From assembly GCA_022495005.1 (NCBI GenBank), contig JAGYXB010001967.1, positions 698,992-762,991 on the forward strand: 64,000 nt of DNA, written 5' to 3'. Source of the stretch: Rhyacophila brunnea. Its lineage: Eukaryota; Arthropoda; Insecta; Trichoptera; Rhyacophilidae. This document shows positions 1 to 11,959 of this stretch, in pieces (position 1 is the stretch's first letter; every line of letters starts with the position of its first letter). The translations under genes were made by a program, and so were the position numbers. The notes under the pieces are model-generated. The model searched no databases. It had not been told where the DNA came from and saw only the letters and a program-made list of their open reading frames with translations.

Positions 1-1260
1 GGATCCATCCATTGCTTAATAAAGACCTTCCTAGCCTGATTCTACTCCTTTTGTCATATGAATGTATGTATTTATCAAAATCTGTGATATTATATGTATC
101 TACACATTCATATCGTCATCATTATTATCATATACCTTAACCAATCCACTGCTTAATAAAGACCCCCTTAGCCTAATTCTCCTCCTTTCTGTCATATGAA
201 TTTCTGTATTTATCAAAATCGGTAATATTATATTTATCTACATATTCATATCGTCATCATCATAATCATCATCGACCTGAACCAATCCACTGCTTAATAA
301 AGACCTCCCTAGCCAGATTCTACTCCTTTCTGTCATATGAATTTCTGTATTTATCAAAATTGGTGATATTATATTTATTTAAATATTCACATCGTCATCA
401 TCATCATCAACCAGGATCCATCCACTGCTTAATAAAGACCTCCCTAGCTTGATTCTACTCCTTTTGTCATATGAATGTATGTATTTATCAAAATCTGTGA
501 TATTATATGTATCTACACATTCATATCGTCATCATCATCATCATCATCATTATCATATACCTGAACCAATCCACTGCTTAATAAAGACCCCTTAGCCTAA
601 TTCTCCTCCTTTCTGTCATATGAATTTCTGTATTTATCAAAATCGGTGATATTATATTTATCTACATATTCATATCGTCATCATCATCATCATCATCATC
701 ATCATCGACCTGAACCAATCCACTGCTTATTAAAGACCTCCCTAGCCAGATTCTACTCTTTTCTGTCATATGAATTTCTGTATTTATCAAAATCGGTGAT
801 ATTATATTTATTTACATATTCATATCGTTATCATCATCATCATTGACCTGAACCAATCCACTACTTAAAGACCTCCTTAGCCTGATTCTACTCCTTTCTG
901 TCATATGCATTGCTGTATTTATCAAAATCGGTGATATTATATTTATCTACATATTTATATGGTCATTATCATTATCATCATCATTGACCTGAACCAATCC
1001 ACTGCTTAATAAAGTAGCTAGATCCCTAGCTAGATTCTACTCCTTTCTGTCATATGAATTGCTGTATTTATCAAAATCGGTGATATCATATTTATCTACA
1101 TATTCATATCGTCATCATCATCATCATCGACCTTAACCAATCCACTGCTTAATAAAGACCTCCCGAGCTTGATTCTACTCCTTTCTGTTATATGAATTGC
1201 TGTATTTATCAAAATTGCTGATATTATATTTTCACATTCATAATATCGTCATTATCATCA
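1..1260. repeat. Satellite array 1, RTE-tail-derived units of about 145 bp
   Basis: About eight head-to-tail units recur every 141-151 bp. Each holds AATCCACTGCTTAATAAAG, a CTACTCCTTT box, CATATGAATTTCTGTATT, ATCGGTGATATTATAT and a run of CAT triplets. Read on the minus strand, CAGTGGATTGGTTCAGG followed by ATG repeats matches the end of the RTE reading frame at 28286-28320 (FIQQWIDSG, stop, then ATG repeats). The CAT runs make His-rich reading frames that are artefacts. Units differ by a few percent and in CAT number. The array runs off the left edge of the window. Confidence 0.9.
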
Positions 1261-1397
1261 TCAACCAAGATTAATCCACTGCTGGATGAAGGTTATCCCA
1301 ACCTAATTCTACTCTTCTTGGTCATATAAACTGCAATAATTTTTTTCATTTGTGATTTTATATACCTACCCATTTATATCGTCATTATCGTCATCAA

Positions 1398-1428
<31 letters not shown>

Positions 1429-2160
1429 TTTTAAGCTGATTCCACATCTTTAGGTCTTATAAATTCCTATTCTTATCAGATATAATATGTATTACTTCAT
1501 TATTTATCAACATTTGTCTCGATATGAATGTCCCGCACCGGGAAACTATATAGTTTAAGGTTAATTTTTAAAACAAAATATGATTTTTAAAATATTATTC
1601 TGTGGCTCCAAGCATTTATTTTTTATAGACAATGAAACAAAATAATGTTTAAATTTAATTTTTATGCTGCTAACCTTTTTCTATTATGTAAATGGGACCC
1701 GAAAGAGATTAATATTCGCGTTATATTTGATCGCTATTTATGATAATCACGATTGAGATGTATAACTATTTATCATATTTAAATGCACATACCTACACAT
1801 ATATTGTATTAAAATTAAAATGACAGTGGTAGCAATCGGCGATTGCCAGCTGTTTTGCTAGGCTTAGCAGCCTGAAATGGTGTCAGATGATATTGAGAAG
1901 GCCAGACTCCAGAATAGACTACGCACATGACTCCAAATTTGTATTTGCAGTGACGACATGCATATCGTAAACTGACAAATCAGATAAATTTTCAATTGTC
2001 TGACGTGAATGAAAATCCATCCCGAAGGGAAAACTATGGCGCCGTCTATACACACTTTACAATAATTATATTAAAATACAACACCAAGTCACTATGATGA
2101 AAAGCTGTCTGCAAGACCTAGCGAGACAGACTGGCGAGAGCCAGCTGGCTCAGCTAGTCT
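1261..2160. repeat. Composite segment A, copy 1
   Basis: Two degenerate satellite units (1261-1470) lead into about 690 bp of non-satellite sequence that is repeated at 5226-6116 and 7736-8668. The unit at 1384-1450 keeps the most coding similarity to an RTE C terminus: on the minus strand it reads WNQLKKAFIQQWIDTG. The segment ends with a perfect 14-bp palindrome (2138-2151) and then AGCTAG, after which the third copy departs from the other two. No protein is supported here. Confidence 0.8.
2138..2151. other. 14-bp perfect palindrome closing segment A, copy 1
   Basis: GAGCCAGCTGGCTC is its own reverse complement. It is flanked by AGACT and AGTCT, which can extend the stem around unpaired bases. 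The same palindrome closes segment A at 6092-6105 and 8648-8661, always followed by AGCTAG. A terminal hairpin is reminiscent of a rolling-circle element end, but I saw no matching 5' terminus. Confidence 0.7.
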
Positions 2161-2740
2161 TTCATTATTATTATCCTAAGAGATTTTGGAAAATACACCA
2201 ACAGCTCATTTAAGCGACATTTTATTGTTATTTTTACATCTTCACTTCAAAATGTGCGCTACCGATTCATCTACCTATTGAATTGAACACATTTCACAAA
2301 TTTTCAATGATTTTACAGGTACTTGACGTTTATATCCGATATTTTCTTACACACCGTATACGATCGCCATATTTACTGTCTACGCCTGTCAGAATGACCA
2401 CTTTGTCGCTTAAGACCTTCTAATCCTTTATTTGACAAACGAATTCGATTATTTTTATTCAAATATCGTAATGTAGGCATTGGCGCACTTTTTTCCGGTG
2501 AGAAAACCATAATTTTGGTACAATTTAATACGTATAATATCTTTTGACAGCGGGGTACGCCACTGACGGCCATTTCATAGATAATGTGATATTCCAAATT
2601 TGTTTTTTTTAAATGCTTTGTGGCTGTTCATCCACTATTTTTGTTATTGAATAATTACCTAGGCTACTAATTTCCATACTAAAAAAGTTGCCATTGCAAA
2701 CAATGAAAGAAATTAATACGAATTGTTATAGTTATCAAAA
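2161..2740. other. AT-rich stretch, no gene seen
   Basis: Short open frames only, none resembling a known protein. The last 140 bp (around 2600-2680, CTGTGGCTGTTCA) resembles 6730-6800, so the duplication that made segments A1 and A2 extends beyond the palindrome with a diverged middle. Confidence 0.5.
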
Positions 2741-3120
2741 TGTGTGATATTGTATAATATCTACCTATTTTTTTCGTCCCTATCATCATCAATCTTGGAC
2801 CTATACACTGCTGGATGAAGGCCTCCTCAGCCTTATTCTACTCCTTACTTACACATGAATTGTTATATTTATAAAAATCAGTGATATAATATTATTATCT
2901 ACCTATCTATATATAATGCCATTATTATCACGAGCCTCAATAAATCCACTGCTGGATGAAGGCCCTCTACGTTGATTGTATTCTTGACAGTATTGAATTT
3001 CTAATGTTATTTATCTACATATTCATATCGTCATCATAATCATTATCATCATCATCAACTAGGATCAATCCACTACTGGATGAAGGGTTCCGCAACCTGA
3101 TTCTACTACTATCGGTTTAA
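2741..3120. repeat. Degenerate RTE-tail satellite units
   Basis: Two to three diverged units with CCACTGCTGGATGAAGGC, closer to the RTE coding end than the array units (CTGGATGAAG in place of CTTAATAAAG). They probably represent an older form of the satellite. A similar block stands at 6871-7735. Confidence 0.75.
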
Positions 3121-4870
3121 CGAATTTGTGATATTATACCTATTTCTATCATTCTTATATCATCGACCTGAACCAATCCACTGCTGGATAATGGCCTCCC
3201 TAGCTCAGTTCTACTCTTTTCTGTCATATGAATTGCTGTATTTATCAAAATCGGTGATATTATATTTAAAAACATATTCATATCGTCATCATCATCATCA
3301 ACTAGGATCCATCCACTGCTTAATAAAGACCTCCCTAGCCTGATTCTACTCCTTTTGTCATATGAATGTATGTATTTATCAAAATCTGTGATATTATATG
3401 TATCTACACATTCATATCGTCATCATCATCATCTTCATTATCATATACCTGAACCAATCCACTGCTTAATAAAGACCCCCTTAGCCTAATTCTCCTCCTT
3501 TCTGTCATATGAATTTCTGTATTTATCAAAATCGGTGATATTATATTTATCTACATATTCATATCGTCATCATCATCATCATCATCGACCTGAACCAATC
3601 CACTGCTTAATAAAGACCTCCATAGCCAGATTCTACTCCTTTCTGTCATATGAATTTCAGTTTATCAAAATTCGGAATGTATTTATCAAAATCGGTGATA
3701 TTATATTTATTTAAATATTCATATCGTCATCATCATCATCAACCAGGATCCATCCACTGCTTAATAAAGACCTCCCTACCTTGATTCTACTCCTTTTGTC
3801 ATATGAATGTATGTATTTATCAAAATCTGTGATATTATATGTATCTACACATTCATATCGTCATCATCATCATCATCATTATCATATACCTGAACCAATC
3901 CACTGCTTAATAAAGACCCCCTTAGCCTAATTCTCCTCCTTTCTGTCATATGAATTTCTGTATTTATCAAAATCGGTGATATTATATTTATCTACATATT
4001 CATATCGTCATCATCATCATCATCGACCTGAACCAATCCACTGCTTAATAAAGACCTCCCTAGCCAGATTCTACTCCTTTCTGTCATATGAATTTCTGTA
4101 TTTATCAAAATCGGTGATATTATATTTATTTACATATTCATATCGTCATCATCATCATCATTGACCTGAACCAATCCACTACTTAAAGACCTCCTTAGCC
4201 TGATTCTACTCCTTTCTGTCATATGCATTGCTGTATTTATCAAAATCGGTGATATTATATTTATCTACATATTCATATGGTCATTATCATTATCATCATC
4301 ATTGACCTGAACCAATCCACTGCTTAATAAAGACTTCCCTAGCCAGATTCTACTCCTTTCTGTCATATGAATTGCTGTATTTATCAAAATCGGTGATATT
4401 ATATTTATCTACATATTCATATCGTCATCATCATCATCATCGACTTAAACCAATCCACTGCTTAATAAAGACCTCCCTAGCTTTATTCTACTCCTTTCTG
4501 TCATATGAATTGCTGTATTTATCAAAATCGGTGATATTATATTTATTTACATATTCATATCGTCATTATCATCATTATCATCATCATCATCATCGACCTG
4601 AAACAATCCACTGCTTAATAAAGACCTCGCTAGCCTGATTCTACTCTTTTCTGTCATATGAATTTCTGTATTTATCAAAATCGGTGATATTATATTTATT
4701 TACATATTCATATCGTCATCATCATCATCATCGACCTAAACCAATCCACTACTTAAAGACCTCCTTAGCCCGATTCTACTCCTTTCTGTGATATGAATTT
4801 CTGTATTTATCAAAATCGGTGATATTACATTTATCTACATATTCATATCGTCATCATCATCAACCAGGAT
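3121..4870. repeat. Satellite array 2
   Basis: About twelve head-to-tail units of the same roughly 145-bp satellite as at 1-1260, in the same orientation and with the same order of unit variants for several units. One unit near 3655-3690 contains a short internal duplication (TTTATCAAAAT repeated). This argues for duplication of blocks of units as well as single-unit turnover. Confidence 0.9.
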
Positions 4871-5225
4871 CAATTCACTGCTGGATGAAGAGTTCCGCAA
4901 CCTGATTCTACTACTATATTATACCTATTTCTATCGTCCTTATCATCATTGACCTGAACCCATCTATTGCTGGATAAAGGCCTCCCATGCCTGATTCTAC
5001 TCCTTTCTGTCATTTGAATTGCTGTATTTATCAAAATCGGTGATAATATATTATATCTATTTATATTTCCATTATCATTATGAACCTTAATCAATCCACC
5101 GGTGGATGAAGGCCTCTCTAAGTTGTTTGAATTTCTGTCGGTCATATGAATTACTATATTTATCAAAATTGCTGATATTATATTTTCCCATTCATAATAT
5201 CGTCATTATCATCATCAACCAAGAT
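4871..5225. repeat. Degenerate satellite units between array 2 and segment A2
   Basis: Units with CCACTGGTGGATGAAGGC-like cores and fewer CAT triplets. They parallel the transition seen before segment A1, so each higher-order block reads: regular array, degenerate units, segment A. Confidence 0.75.
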
Positions 5226-5350
5226 TAATCCACTGCTGGATGAAGGTTATCCCAACCTAATTCTACTCTTCTTGGTCATATAAACTGCAATATTTTTTAA
5301 ATTTGTGATTTTATATACCTACCCATTTATATCGTCATTATCGTCATCAA

Positions 5351-5381
<31 letters not shown>

Positions 5382-6116
5382 TTTTAAGCTGATTCCACAT
5401 CTTTAGGTCTTATCAATTCCTATTCATATCAGATATAATATGTATTACTTCATTATTTATCAACATTTGTCTCGATATGAATGTCCCGCACCGGGAAACT
5501 ATATTGTTTAAGGTTAATTTTTAAAACAAAATATGATTTTTAAAATATTATTCTGTGGCTCCAAGCATTTATTTTTTATAGACAATGAAACAAAATAATG
5601 TTAAAATTTATTTTTTATGCTGCTAACCTTTTTCTATTATGTAAATGGGACCCGAAAGAGATTAATATTCGCGTTATATTGGATCGCTATTTATGATAAT
5701 CACGATTGAGATGTATAACTATTTATCATATTTAAATGCACATACCTACACATATTGTATTAAAATTAAAATGACAGTGGTAGCAATCGGCGATTGCCAG
5801 TTGTTTTGCTAGGCTTAGCAGCCTGAAATGGTGTCAAATGATATTGAGAAGGCCAGACTCCAGAATAGACTACGCACATGACTCCAAATTTGTATTTGCA
5901 GTGACGACATACATATCGTAAAACTGACAAATCAGATAAATTTTCAATTGTTTGACGTGAATGAAAATCCATCCCGAAGGGAAAACTATGGCGCCGTATC
6001 TATACACACTTTACAATTATTATATTAAAATCCAACACCAAGTCACTATGATGAAAAGCTGTCTGCAAGACCTAGCGAGACAGACTGGCGAGAGCCAGCT
6101 GGCTCAGCTAGTCTCC
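5226..6116. repeat. Composite segment A, copy 2
   Basis: Near-identical to 1261-2160, with small indels. Closes with the same GAGCCAGCTGGCTC palindrome (6092-6105). Similarity to copy 1 continues for about 35 bp past AGCTAG (CCTAAGAGATTTTGGAAAAT) and then breaks down. Confidence 0.85.
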
Positions 6117-6870
6117 TATATATTATTATCCTAAGAGATTTTGGAAAATACGTCAACTTTTTTATTTAAATACCACTTTGTTGATTATTAAAGGAATTCA
6201 CTTCAATTTTGGAGTCCCGAATCTACTTCCATTTGAATCGGGCACAATCTGATAAAACTCGACACAATCACAGATAAAATCATTTTTAAATCGCGTTTTA
6301 TATCCGTCACCATACATTTTCGCATCATGCCTTTCGTCTACCGCAAATCGATTATAATGTCGCTTAATTCTTTCTATATAATCAATATTGCAAAATATCT
6401 AAATTAATATTCCACAAAATTATTCAAATCTGTAAGTAGCACATTGGCGTATTCTTGACTTTTTACACAAAATAAATACATATTTCCTCAATAATTATTA
6501 CGAAAATATAATCTAAAACTACTTCACTGCCACTTATCTGTCAAACTGAAATATATGATTGATTTTCAATTGTTTTCGCCTATAACAAGTTCATTTAACG
6601 TGTCAGAATTCAAATTTAGAATTTTCAGAAACAATCGAAAAATGTGACATTTCTATTAGCATGTTAAATAATCAATTTCAATCAAGACATTTTTATTGTA
6701 AAATAAGTTTTCTATTAATTAATAACAAATTTGATTTTTTTAAATACTTCTCTGTGGCTGTTCACGAACTCTTTTTTATTGAATAATTAGGCTACTAATT
6801 TCGATAGATTACAATATAGTCATATTAAGTTGCCATTGCAAACAATGAAATAAATTAATACGAATTGTTA
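6117..6870. other. AT-rich stretch, no gene seen
   Basis: No protein-like frame. The distal part (6730-6860) is a diverged copy of 2605-2720. The middle appears unrelated to 2200-2600. Confidence 0.5.
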
Positions 6871-7735
6871 CAGTTAACAAAATTTGTGATATTGTATAAT
6901 ATCTACCTATTTTTACCATCCTTATCATCATCCATCTGGACCTATCCACTGCTGGATGAAGGCCTCCTCAGCCTTATTATACTCCTTACTTACACATGAA
7001 TTATTATCTTTATCAAAATCAGTGATATTATACTATCTACCTATCTATATTTATAATGCCATTATTATCACGAGCCTTAATAAATCCACTGCTGGATGAC
7101 GGCCTCTCTACGTTGATTGGATTCTTGATAGTCTTGAATTTCATCATCATCATCAATCCACTGCTAGATGAAGGGTTTGTTTTAACGAATTTGTGATATT
7201 ATACTTATTTCTATCATCCTTATCATCATCGACCTGAACCAATCTACTGCTGGATAAAGGCCTCCCATAGCCTGATTATACTCCTTTCTGTCATATGAAT
7301 TGCTGTATTTATCAAAATTGGTGATATTATATTATGTCTATTTATATTATATCATGAGCCTGAATTAATCCACTGATGGATGAAGGGTTCCGCAACCTGA
7401 TTCTACTACTATAGGTTTAACGAATTTGTGATATTATACTTACCTATTTCTATCGTCCTTATCATCATCGACCTGAACCAATCCACTGCTGGATAAAGGC
7501 CTCCCTAGCCTGATTCTACTTCTTTATGTCATTTGAATTACTGTATTTATCAAAATTGGTGATATTATATTATATCTATTTATATTATATCATGAGCCTG
7601 AATCAATGCACTGATGGATGAAGGCCTTTCTAATTTGTTTGTATTTCTGTCAGTCATACGGTCATATGAATTGCTATATTTATCAAAATTGCTGATATTA
7701 TATTCACCCATTCATAATATTGTCATTATCATCAT
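6871..7735. repeat. Degenerate RTE-tail satellite units
   Basis: Five or six irregular units of 130-190 bp carrying CCACTGCTGGAT(G/A)AAGGC, TATCAAAATTGGTGATATTA and single CAT pairs. More diverged than the arrays at 1-1260 and 3121-4870. Confidence 0.75.
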
Positions 7736-8668
7736 CAACCAAGATCAATCCACTGCTGGATGAAGGTTATCCCAACCTAATTCTACTCTTCTTAGTCATA
7801 TAAACTGCTATATTTTTTTTAAATTTGTGATTTTATATACCAACCTATTTATATCGTCATTATCGTCATTATCGTCATTATCGTCATCAATCCACTGCTG
7901 GATGAAGGCCTCTTTAAGCTGATTCCACATTTTAGGTTTTATAAATTCCTGTTTTTATCAGAATTGGTCTATTCCTCTCAGATATAATATGTATTGTTTT
8001 ATTATTTATTAACATTTGTCTCAATATGAATGTCCCGCACTGGAAAACTATATTGGTTAAGGTTAATTTTGAATTCAAAATTTGATTTTGTAAATATTAT
8101 TCTATGGCTGCAGGCATTTATTTTTATAGACAATGAAATAAAACAATGTTTAAATTTGTTTTTTATGCTGCTAACCTTTTTTTAATATGTAAATGGGACC
8201 CAAAAGAGATTAATATTTTGATATAATGGATCGCTTTTTAAGATAATCACATATTATTGCTGTATATTCGAACGAATGAGATGTATAATTATTTCTCATA
8301 TTTAAATGCACATACCTACACATATATTGTATTAAAATTAAAATGTCATTGGTAGCAATCAGCGATTCTGCTAGGCCTAGCAGCCTGAAGTGGTGTCAGA
8401 CGATATTGTGAAGGCCAGACTCCAGAATAGACTACGCATACGACTCCAAATTTGTATGGCAGTGACGACATGCAAATCGTAAAACTGACAAATCAGCGAA
8501 ATGTCAAACTGTCTAACGTGAATGAAAATCCATCCCGAAGAGAAAATTATGGCGCCGTCTATACATACTTTACAATTATATTAAAATCCAACACTATGTC
8601 ATTATAACGAAAAGCTGTCTGCAAGACCTAGCGAGACAGACTGGCGAGAGCCAGCTGGCTCAGCTAGC
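7736..8668. repeat. Composite segment A, copy 3 (most diverged)
   Basis: Same order of blocks as copies 1 and 2, with more substitutions and an extra GTCATTATC expansion near 7855-7885. Ends with the palindrome at 8648-8661 and AGCTAG. Flanking sequence after that point is unlike the other two copies, so this is a real edge of the repeated segment. Confidence 0.8.
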
Positions 8669-9779
8669 ACATCATTAAAGCGCAACCCACATTTAGGTGC
8701 ATGTCGCCTACGACGCCTACTGTCAAAAATTTAGTCTATGGGGTCGTCATTTTGCAGAATATTTTGAACGACGGAGATGGTCTCCGCAAATTCACTGAAG
8801 AATGACACTGATGAAGGGTGCCTACTATAATGTATTAGTAATTTGAATTATTATTAATTTTCATGGTAATTTCAATTAATTTTAACAGTTTCTACGTGAG
8901 TGTACGTTAAAATTACGTTTGACATGACATCCATAGATAATATTTTTAATAGAACCCAATTTGCAGACCATAGACAATAGACAGCATTCCCATAGAAAAT
9001 ACATAGTGCCAACCGCTAAAAACAAAAAATGTGATTTTGGCATGACATTCGAAAAGTGTAGCCATGTGGAATATGATAAAAACGCTCAAAACGTCATGCA
9101 GGTGCTGATGCAGTGCAGTTCAACGTGAAGTGCCCTCATTGTTGTTTTAGTGATTACGGCAGATTTTGCCAACTGACAATGTTCGTTTAAAGGTTCAAAC
9201 ACCAATAACAATGGCACTACACTCTGTTTTTCCTGTAGTGGCAGCCCGTGACAGCAGGCGACAAGCACCGTGACATGCACCTCAATGTGGGTGGGCCTTT
9301 ACTTTCGCAGAACTGTCGTCATAAGTATTATTTTCCAACTTGACCAGTCTATTTAAAAAAAAAAGTAGGTACTTTGGTTCCTGTTTATCCAACGACGAAA
9401 AGGAAGTTAATAACAATAAATTCTTAAACAAGAACGCATAGAAAGTTGATATGATAATTATTATGAAATCATCGTATTTAACTGCAAAGATGACGTAATA
9501 ATATGCTAGTTGACAGGAGTAATTTCCGATTTACAGTGTAAATGCATCTGCGGATTGTGTGGGTTGAATAGCAATAATAAGGAAATTTCAGAAATTGCTA
9601 TAAAGAATGACTGATGAAAGGATAACGTTATGAATATTCTTTAAATTATATTATTAATGTCATTGATTATATTTATAACCGATGTCGATAAAGTATAGAC
9701 AATCCACACAATCTATAAAATAATCTATTATTCAACCCACCCCGTACTACTACTACAACTTTCCTCGGTCTATTGTCAT
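8669..9779. other. No gene or recognised repeat
   Basis: Read in six frames without finding a protein-like frame above background. A short stretch near 9120-9170 resembles 10735-10780 (TTGTTTTAGTGATTA), which hints at an old shared repeat. Confidence 0.4.
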
Positions 9780-9787
9780 GTCTCACG

Positions 9788-10650
9788 TAGGGATTTCAAT
9801 ACCGGTATTTCGGTATTTTTTATTGAATACTGGTATTTATCAAAACATATTACTTATAGAAAAAAAGAAGAAGCTACCTATCAATAAATATATCTATTAA
9901 AATCTATTAAACCTAAAGCCCACGATGGCTGCGTGGCTTAAGCGCCGGTCTATAGTGTCGAGGGTCCCAGGTTCAAATCCTGGGTCTGGCAAGTACACAT
10001 ATTGTTTTTCAATTTGTGTATGAGTCAGAGTATGGACCTAATAGGTTGAGCAAGTGGCTGACATCCATTTCTCGTAAAAAAAATCTGTTAATACAAACCT
10101 TCACTCTTGGAGGAACATATGATCGGACATGGACAAAAGAAAAGAAAGTACATACATACATTTATTATGTTGATCTTTGTAAATATGTATAGATCATAAT
10201 ATTTTAGAACTGCTAGGATTTTTACAAATAATGTAGAGTATCATAGAGATAACCTTGCCATTGTACACAGTGACAAGGATTTGTGTATATACGCAACCGT
10301 ATAGTTGTATTAGTAAAAGCCAGGCATTTGATTGGTTTACTCACGTTTTAATTTAAAAAAATCTATTTCAAATGGCAAGGTTAGGTGGCGGCCACTCTAA
10401 GTCCAGGTACAGGAAAATCCCTCTCAAATTCAACATTTGTTGGATGTTCTATGAATGTTGGATCAATACGTTTAGGTAGCATTAATCTTATACACTAAAA
10501 GTAGTGAACACAATAGCATTAAATTCATTTTTGAAAAACATAAACGTGTATGCTTTCTTAATACCGAAAATACCTGTATTTTAGATTTTTGAAACCGGTA
10601 TTTCGGTGTCGATTAATAGTAATAATTGAATACCGGTATTGTAATCCCTA
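9788..10650. mobile_element. hAT-type non-autonomous element with SINE insert
   Basis: The left end TAGGGATTTCAATACCGG and the right end (reverse complement TAGGGATTACAATACCGG) form terminal inverted repeats. They are flanked by an 8-bp duplication, GTCTCACG (9780-9787) and GTCTCATG (10651-10658), with one mismatch; 8 bp is the hAT hallmark. The interior has no transposase frame. A tRNA-headed SINE sits at about 9920-10150. Isolated ends of the same family occur at 10871-10901, 17005-17075 and about 31316-31375. Confidence 0.85.
9920..10150 (+). mobile_element. tRNA-derived SINE, family 1, full-length copy
   Basis: The head has RNA polymerase III promoter elements: an A-box-like TGGCTGCGTGGCTTAAG and a B-box GGTTCAAATCC. 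A conserved body follows (TACACATATTGTTTTTCAATTTGTG, cut here to its parts: ACACATATTG and TTTTTCAATTTGTG), then GACCTAATAGGTTGAGCAAG, CATCCATTTCTCGTAAA and GGATCGGACATGG-like ends. The same body recurs at 42556-42790 (+), 24985-25205 (+), 23873-24010 (-) and 27229-27375 (-), so it is a dispersed SINE and not a tRNA gene. It lies inside the hAT element. Confidence 0.85.
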
Positions 10651-10870
10651 GTCTCATGCCTCTCGTCACGTGAATCCTACAATGCGTAGTGCGGAATAAT
10701 TGACGGTGTACCATTTCCATACAAAGTAGAGATGTGGTCATTGTTTTAGTGATTATTTCACTTTTGCCGAATGATTCAGAAATTTTAAATATACTTAGCT
10801 TTTTTGCAATTACCGGTCTTTTGGATTTGTAAAACCGGTAACTATCGATATCGATGAATACTAGGATCAC

Positions 10871-10901
10871 GGTTTTTGAAATACCGGTATTGCAATCCCT
10901 A
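10871..10901. mobile_element. Isolated right end of the TAGGGATT hAT family
   Basis: ATACCGGTATTGCAATCCCTA is the terminus of the element at 9788-10650. No matching left end was found, and the flank GGTTACAT does not repeat at 9780. The upstream 150 bp (ACCGGTCTTTTGG, AACCGGTAAC) looks like decayed interior. Confidence 0.6.
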
Positions 10902-11043
10902 GGTTACATTACCGATGATGAATGAATGAATGAATATTGGACGATTTTTCCTAGACCTCGCATTTACTATTAAGGATTCTTTAAAGACTTTGGCATGCAA
11001 ACTAAAAAGAATCAAAATAATAAATGGTGACATGTAATAATGA

Positions 11044-11300
11044 TTCATGCCTTTCAGATCCAGTGACTGCAGTCATATAAGATAGGATAAGTATATGCTC
11101 AGAATATCAGTCCTATGCGACATTTCTTTTACCACGGGAAAAACTGCTATAAATCGCATTCCTCAATTCCCAATGAATACGACAAAATATTCATCAGAAT
11201 CACCACCGCCTTGCGCTGCAAAGAATTTTCCAGGTTTTTTGCAAGGCGGTTTCAAAGGCCCTGGCCGAATTCAAATTAGCAATACCCGATGCGGGTAGAA
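11044..11300 (+). repeat. Left arm of an inverted repeat pair
   Basis: From TTTCAGATCCAGTGACTGCA onward this is about 80% similar to the reverse complement of 11693-11925 (shared blocks: AATGAATACGACRAAATATTC, given as AATGAATACGAC plus AAATATTCATCA, and TTTTTTGCAAGGCG). It is followed by about 230 bp that is not shared. Probably two opposed copies of one dispersed repeat, or a fold-back element with decayed ends. Confidence 0.65.
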
Positions 11301-11525
11301 TAATAGTTTTCAATAAGGCATATTTTCTCAGCCGGCACAATTTTCATTTGACTAGCATCAAGTAAAATAGTTGCGTGCCAAAGTACTTAAAGAAAACTTG
11401 ATGGTAAATGCGAGGTATCCATAAAGGCATCTAGAAAAAAAAACTATTCTACTTGTTGCTAAATCACAAATCAATGGAAAAATATGAATAATGATAAATA
11501 GATTGAAAACAATAAAAATCGTTTA

Positions 11526-11681
11526 GCCGCGTTGACACGGTCTAAGTACGATCCAAGTACACTTGTACCGCGTCCTACTCACCCAAGTTAGCTTGGATAG
11601 GAATAATTAGTATGAAGCTGTCACTTGGATGGCACTCGATCCAAGTGTACTTGGATCGTACTTGGACCGTGTCAATGCGGC
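11526..11681. mobile_element. 156-bp palindromic MITE with about 43-bp inverted repeats
   Basis: Starts GCCGCGTTGACACGGTC and ends as the reverse complement of GCCGCATTGACACGGTC. The inverted arms run on through AAGTACGATCCAAGTACACTTG. Flanks are TTTA on both sides (11522-11525 and 11682-11685), consistent with a 4-bp, or nested 3-bp TTA, target duplication. No coding capacity. Confidence 0.8.
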
Positions 11682-11692
11682 TTTACCCGCAT

Positions 11693-11925
11693 TGGATCTT
11701 GCTGATTTGGATTCGGCCAAGCTTATGAAATCGCCTTGCAAAAACTCTGGAAATTTCTTTGTAGCGCAAGTGATTTTGATGAATATTTCGTCGTATTCAT
11801 TGGGAACTGAGAACTGCGATTTATTGCCGCGTTTTCCCCGTAGAAAAATAAATTTCACATATGACTGATTTTCTGAGCATTTACTTATATGACTGCAATC
11901 ACTAGATCTGAAAGGTAGAAACCAT
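11693..11925 (-). repeat. Right arm of the inverted repeat pair
   Basis: Reverse-complement relative of 11044-11300. It begins 12 bp after the palindromic MITE. Open frames on both strands here are by-products of the inverted repeat and resemble no known family. Confidence 0.65.
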
Positions 11926-11959
11926 TGATACGTCATGTCCCCGTTTTGTTTTTTTTTTT

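Noticed and set aside
1261..2160. Helitron identity for segment A because of the terminal hairpin and CTAG
   Set aside because: Only the 3' side looks suggestive. I found no TC 5' end, and the copies lie only within satellite, so the claim is not supported.
646..4638. Open frames with His runs and a repeated YSYRHHHH pattern
   Set aside because: They arise from CAT triplets and a conserved satellite unit. They end and restart with each unit, lack a plausible start, and the homology points to the opposite strand (RTE end).
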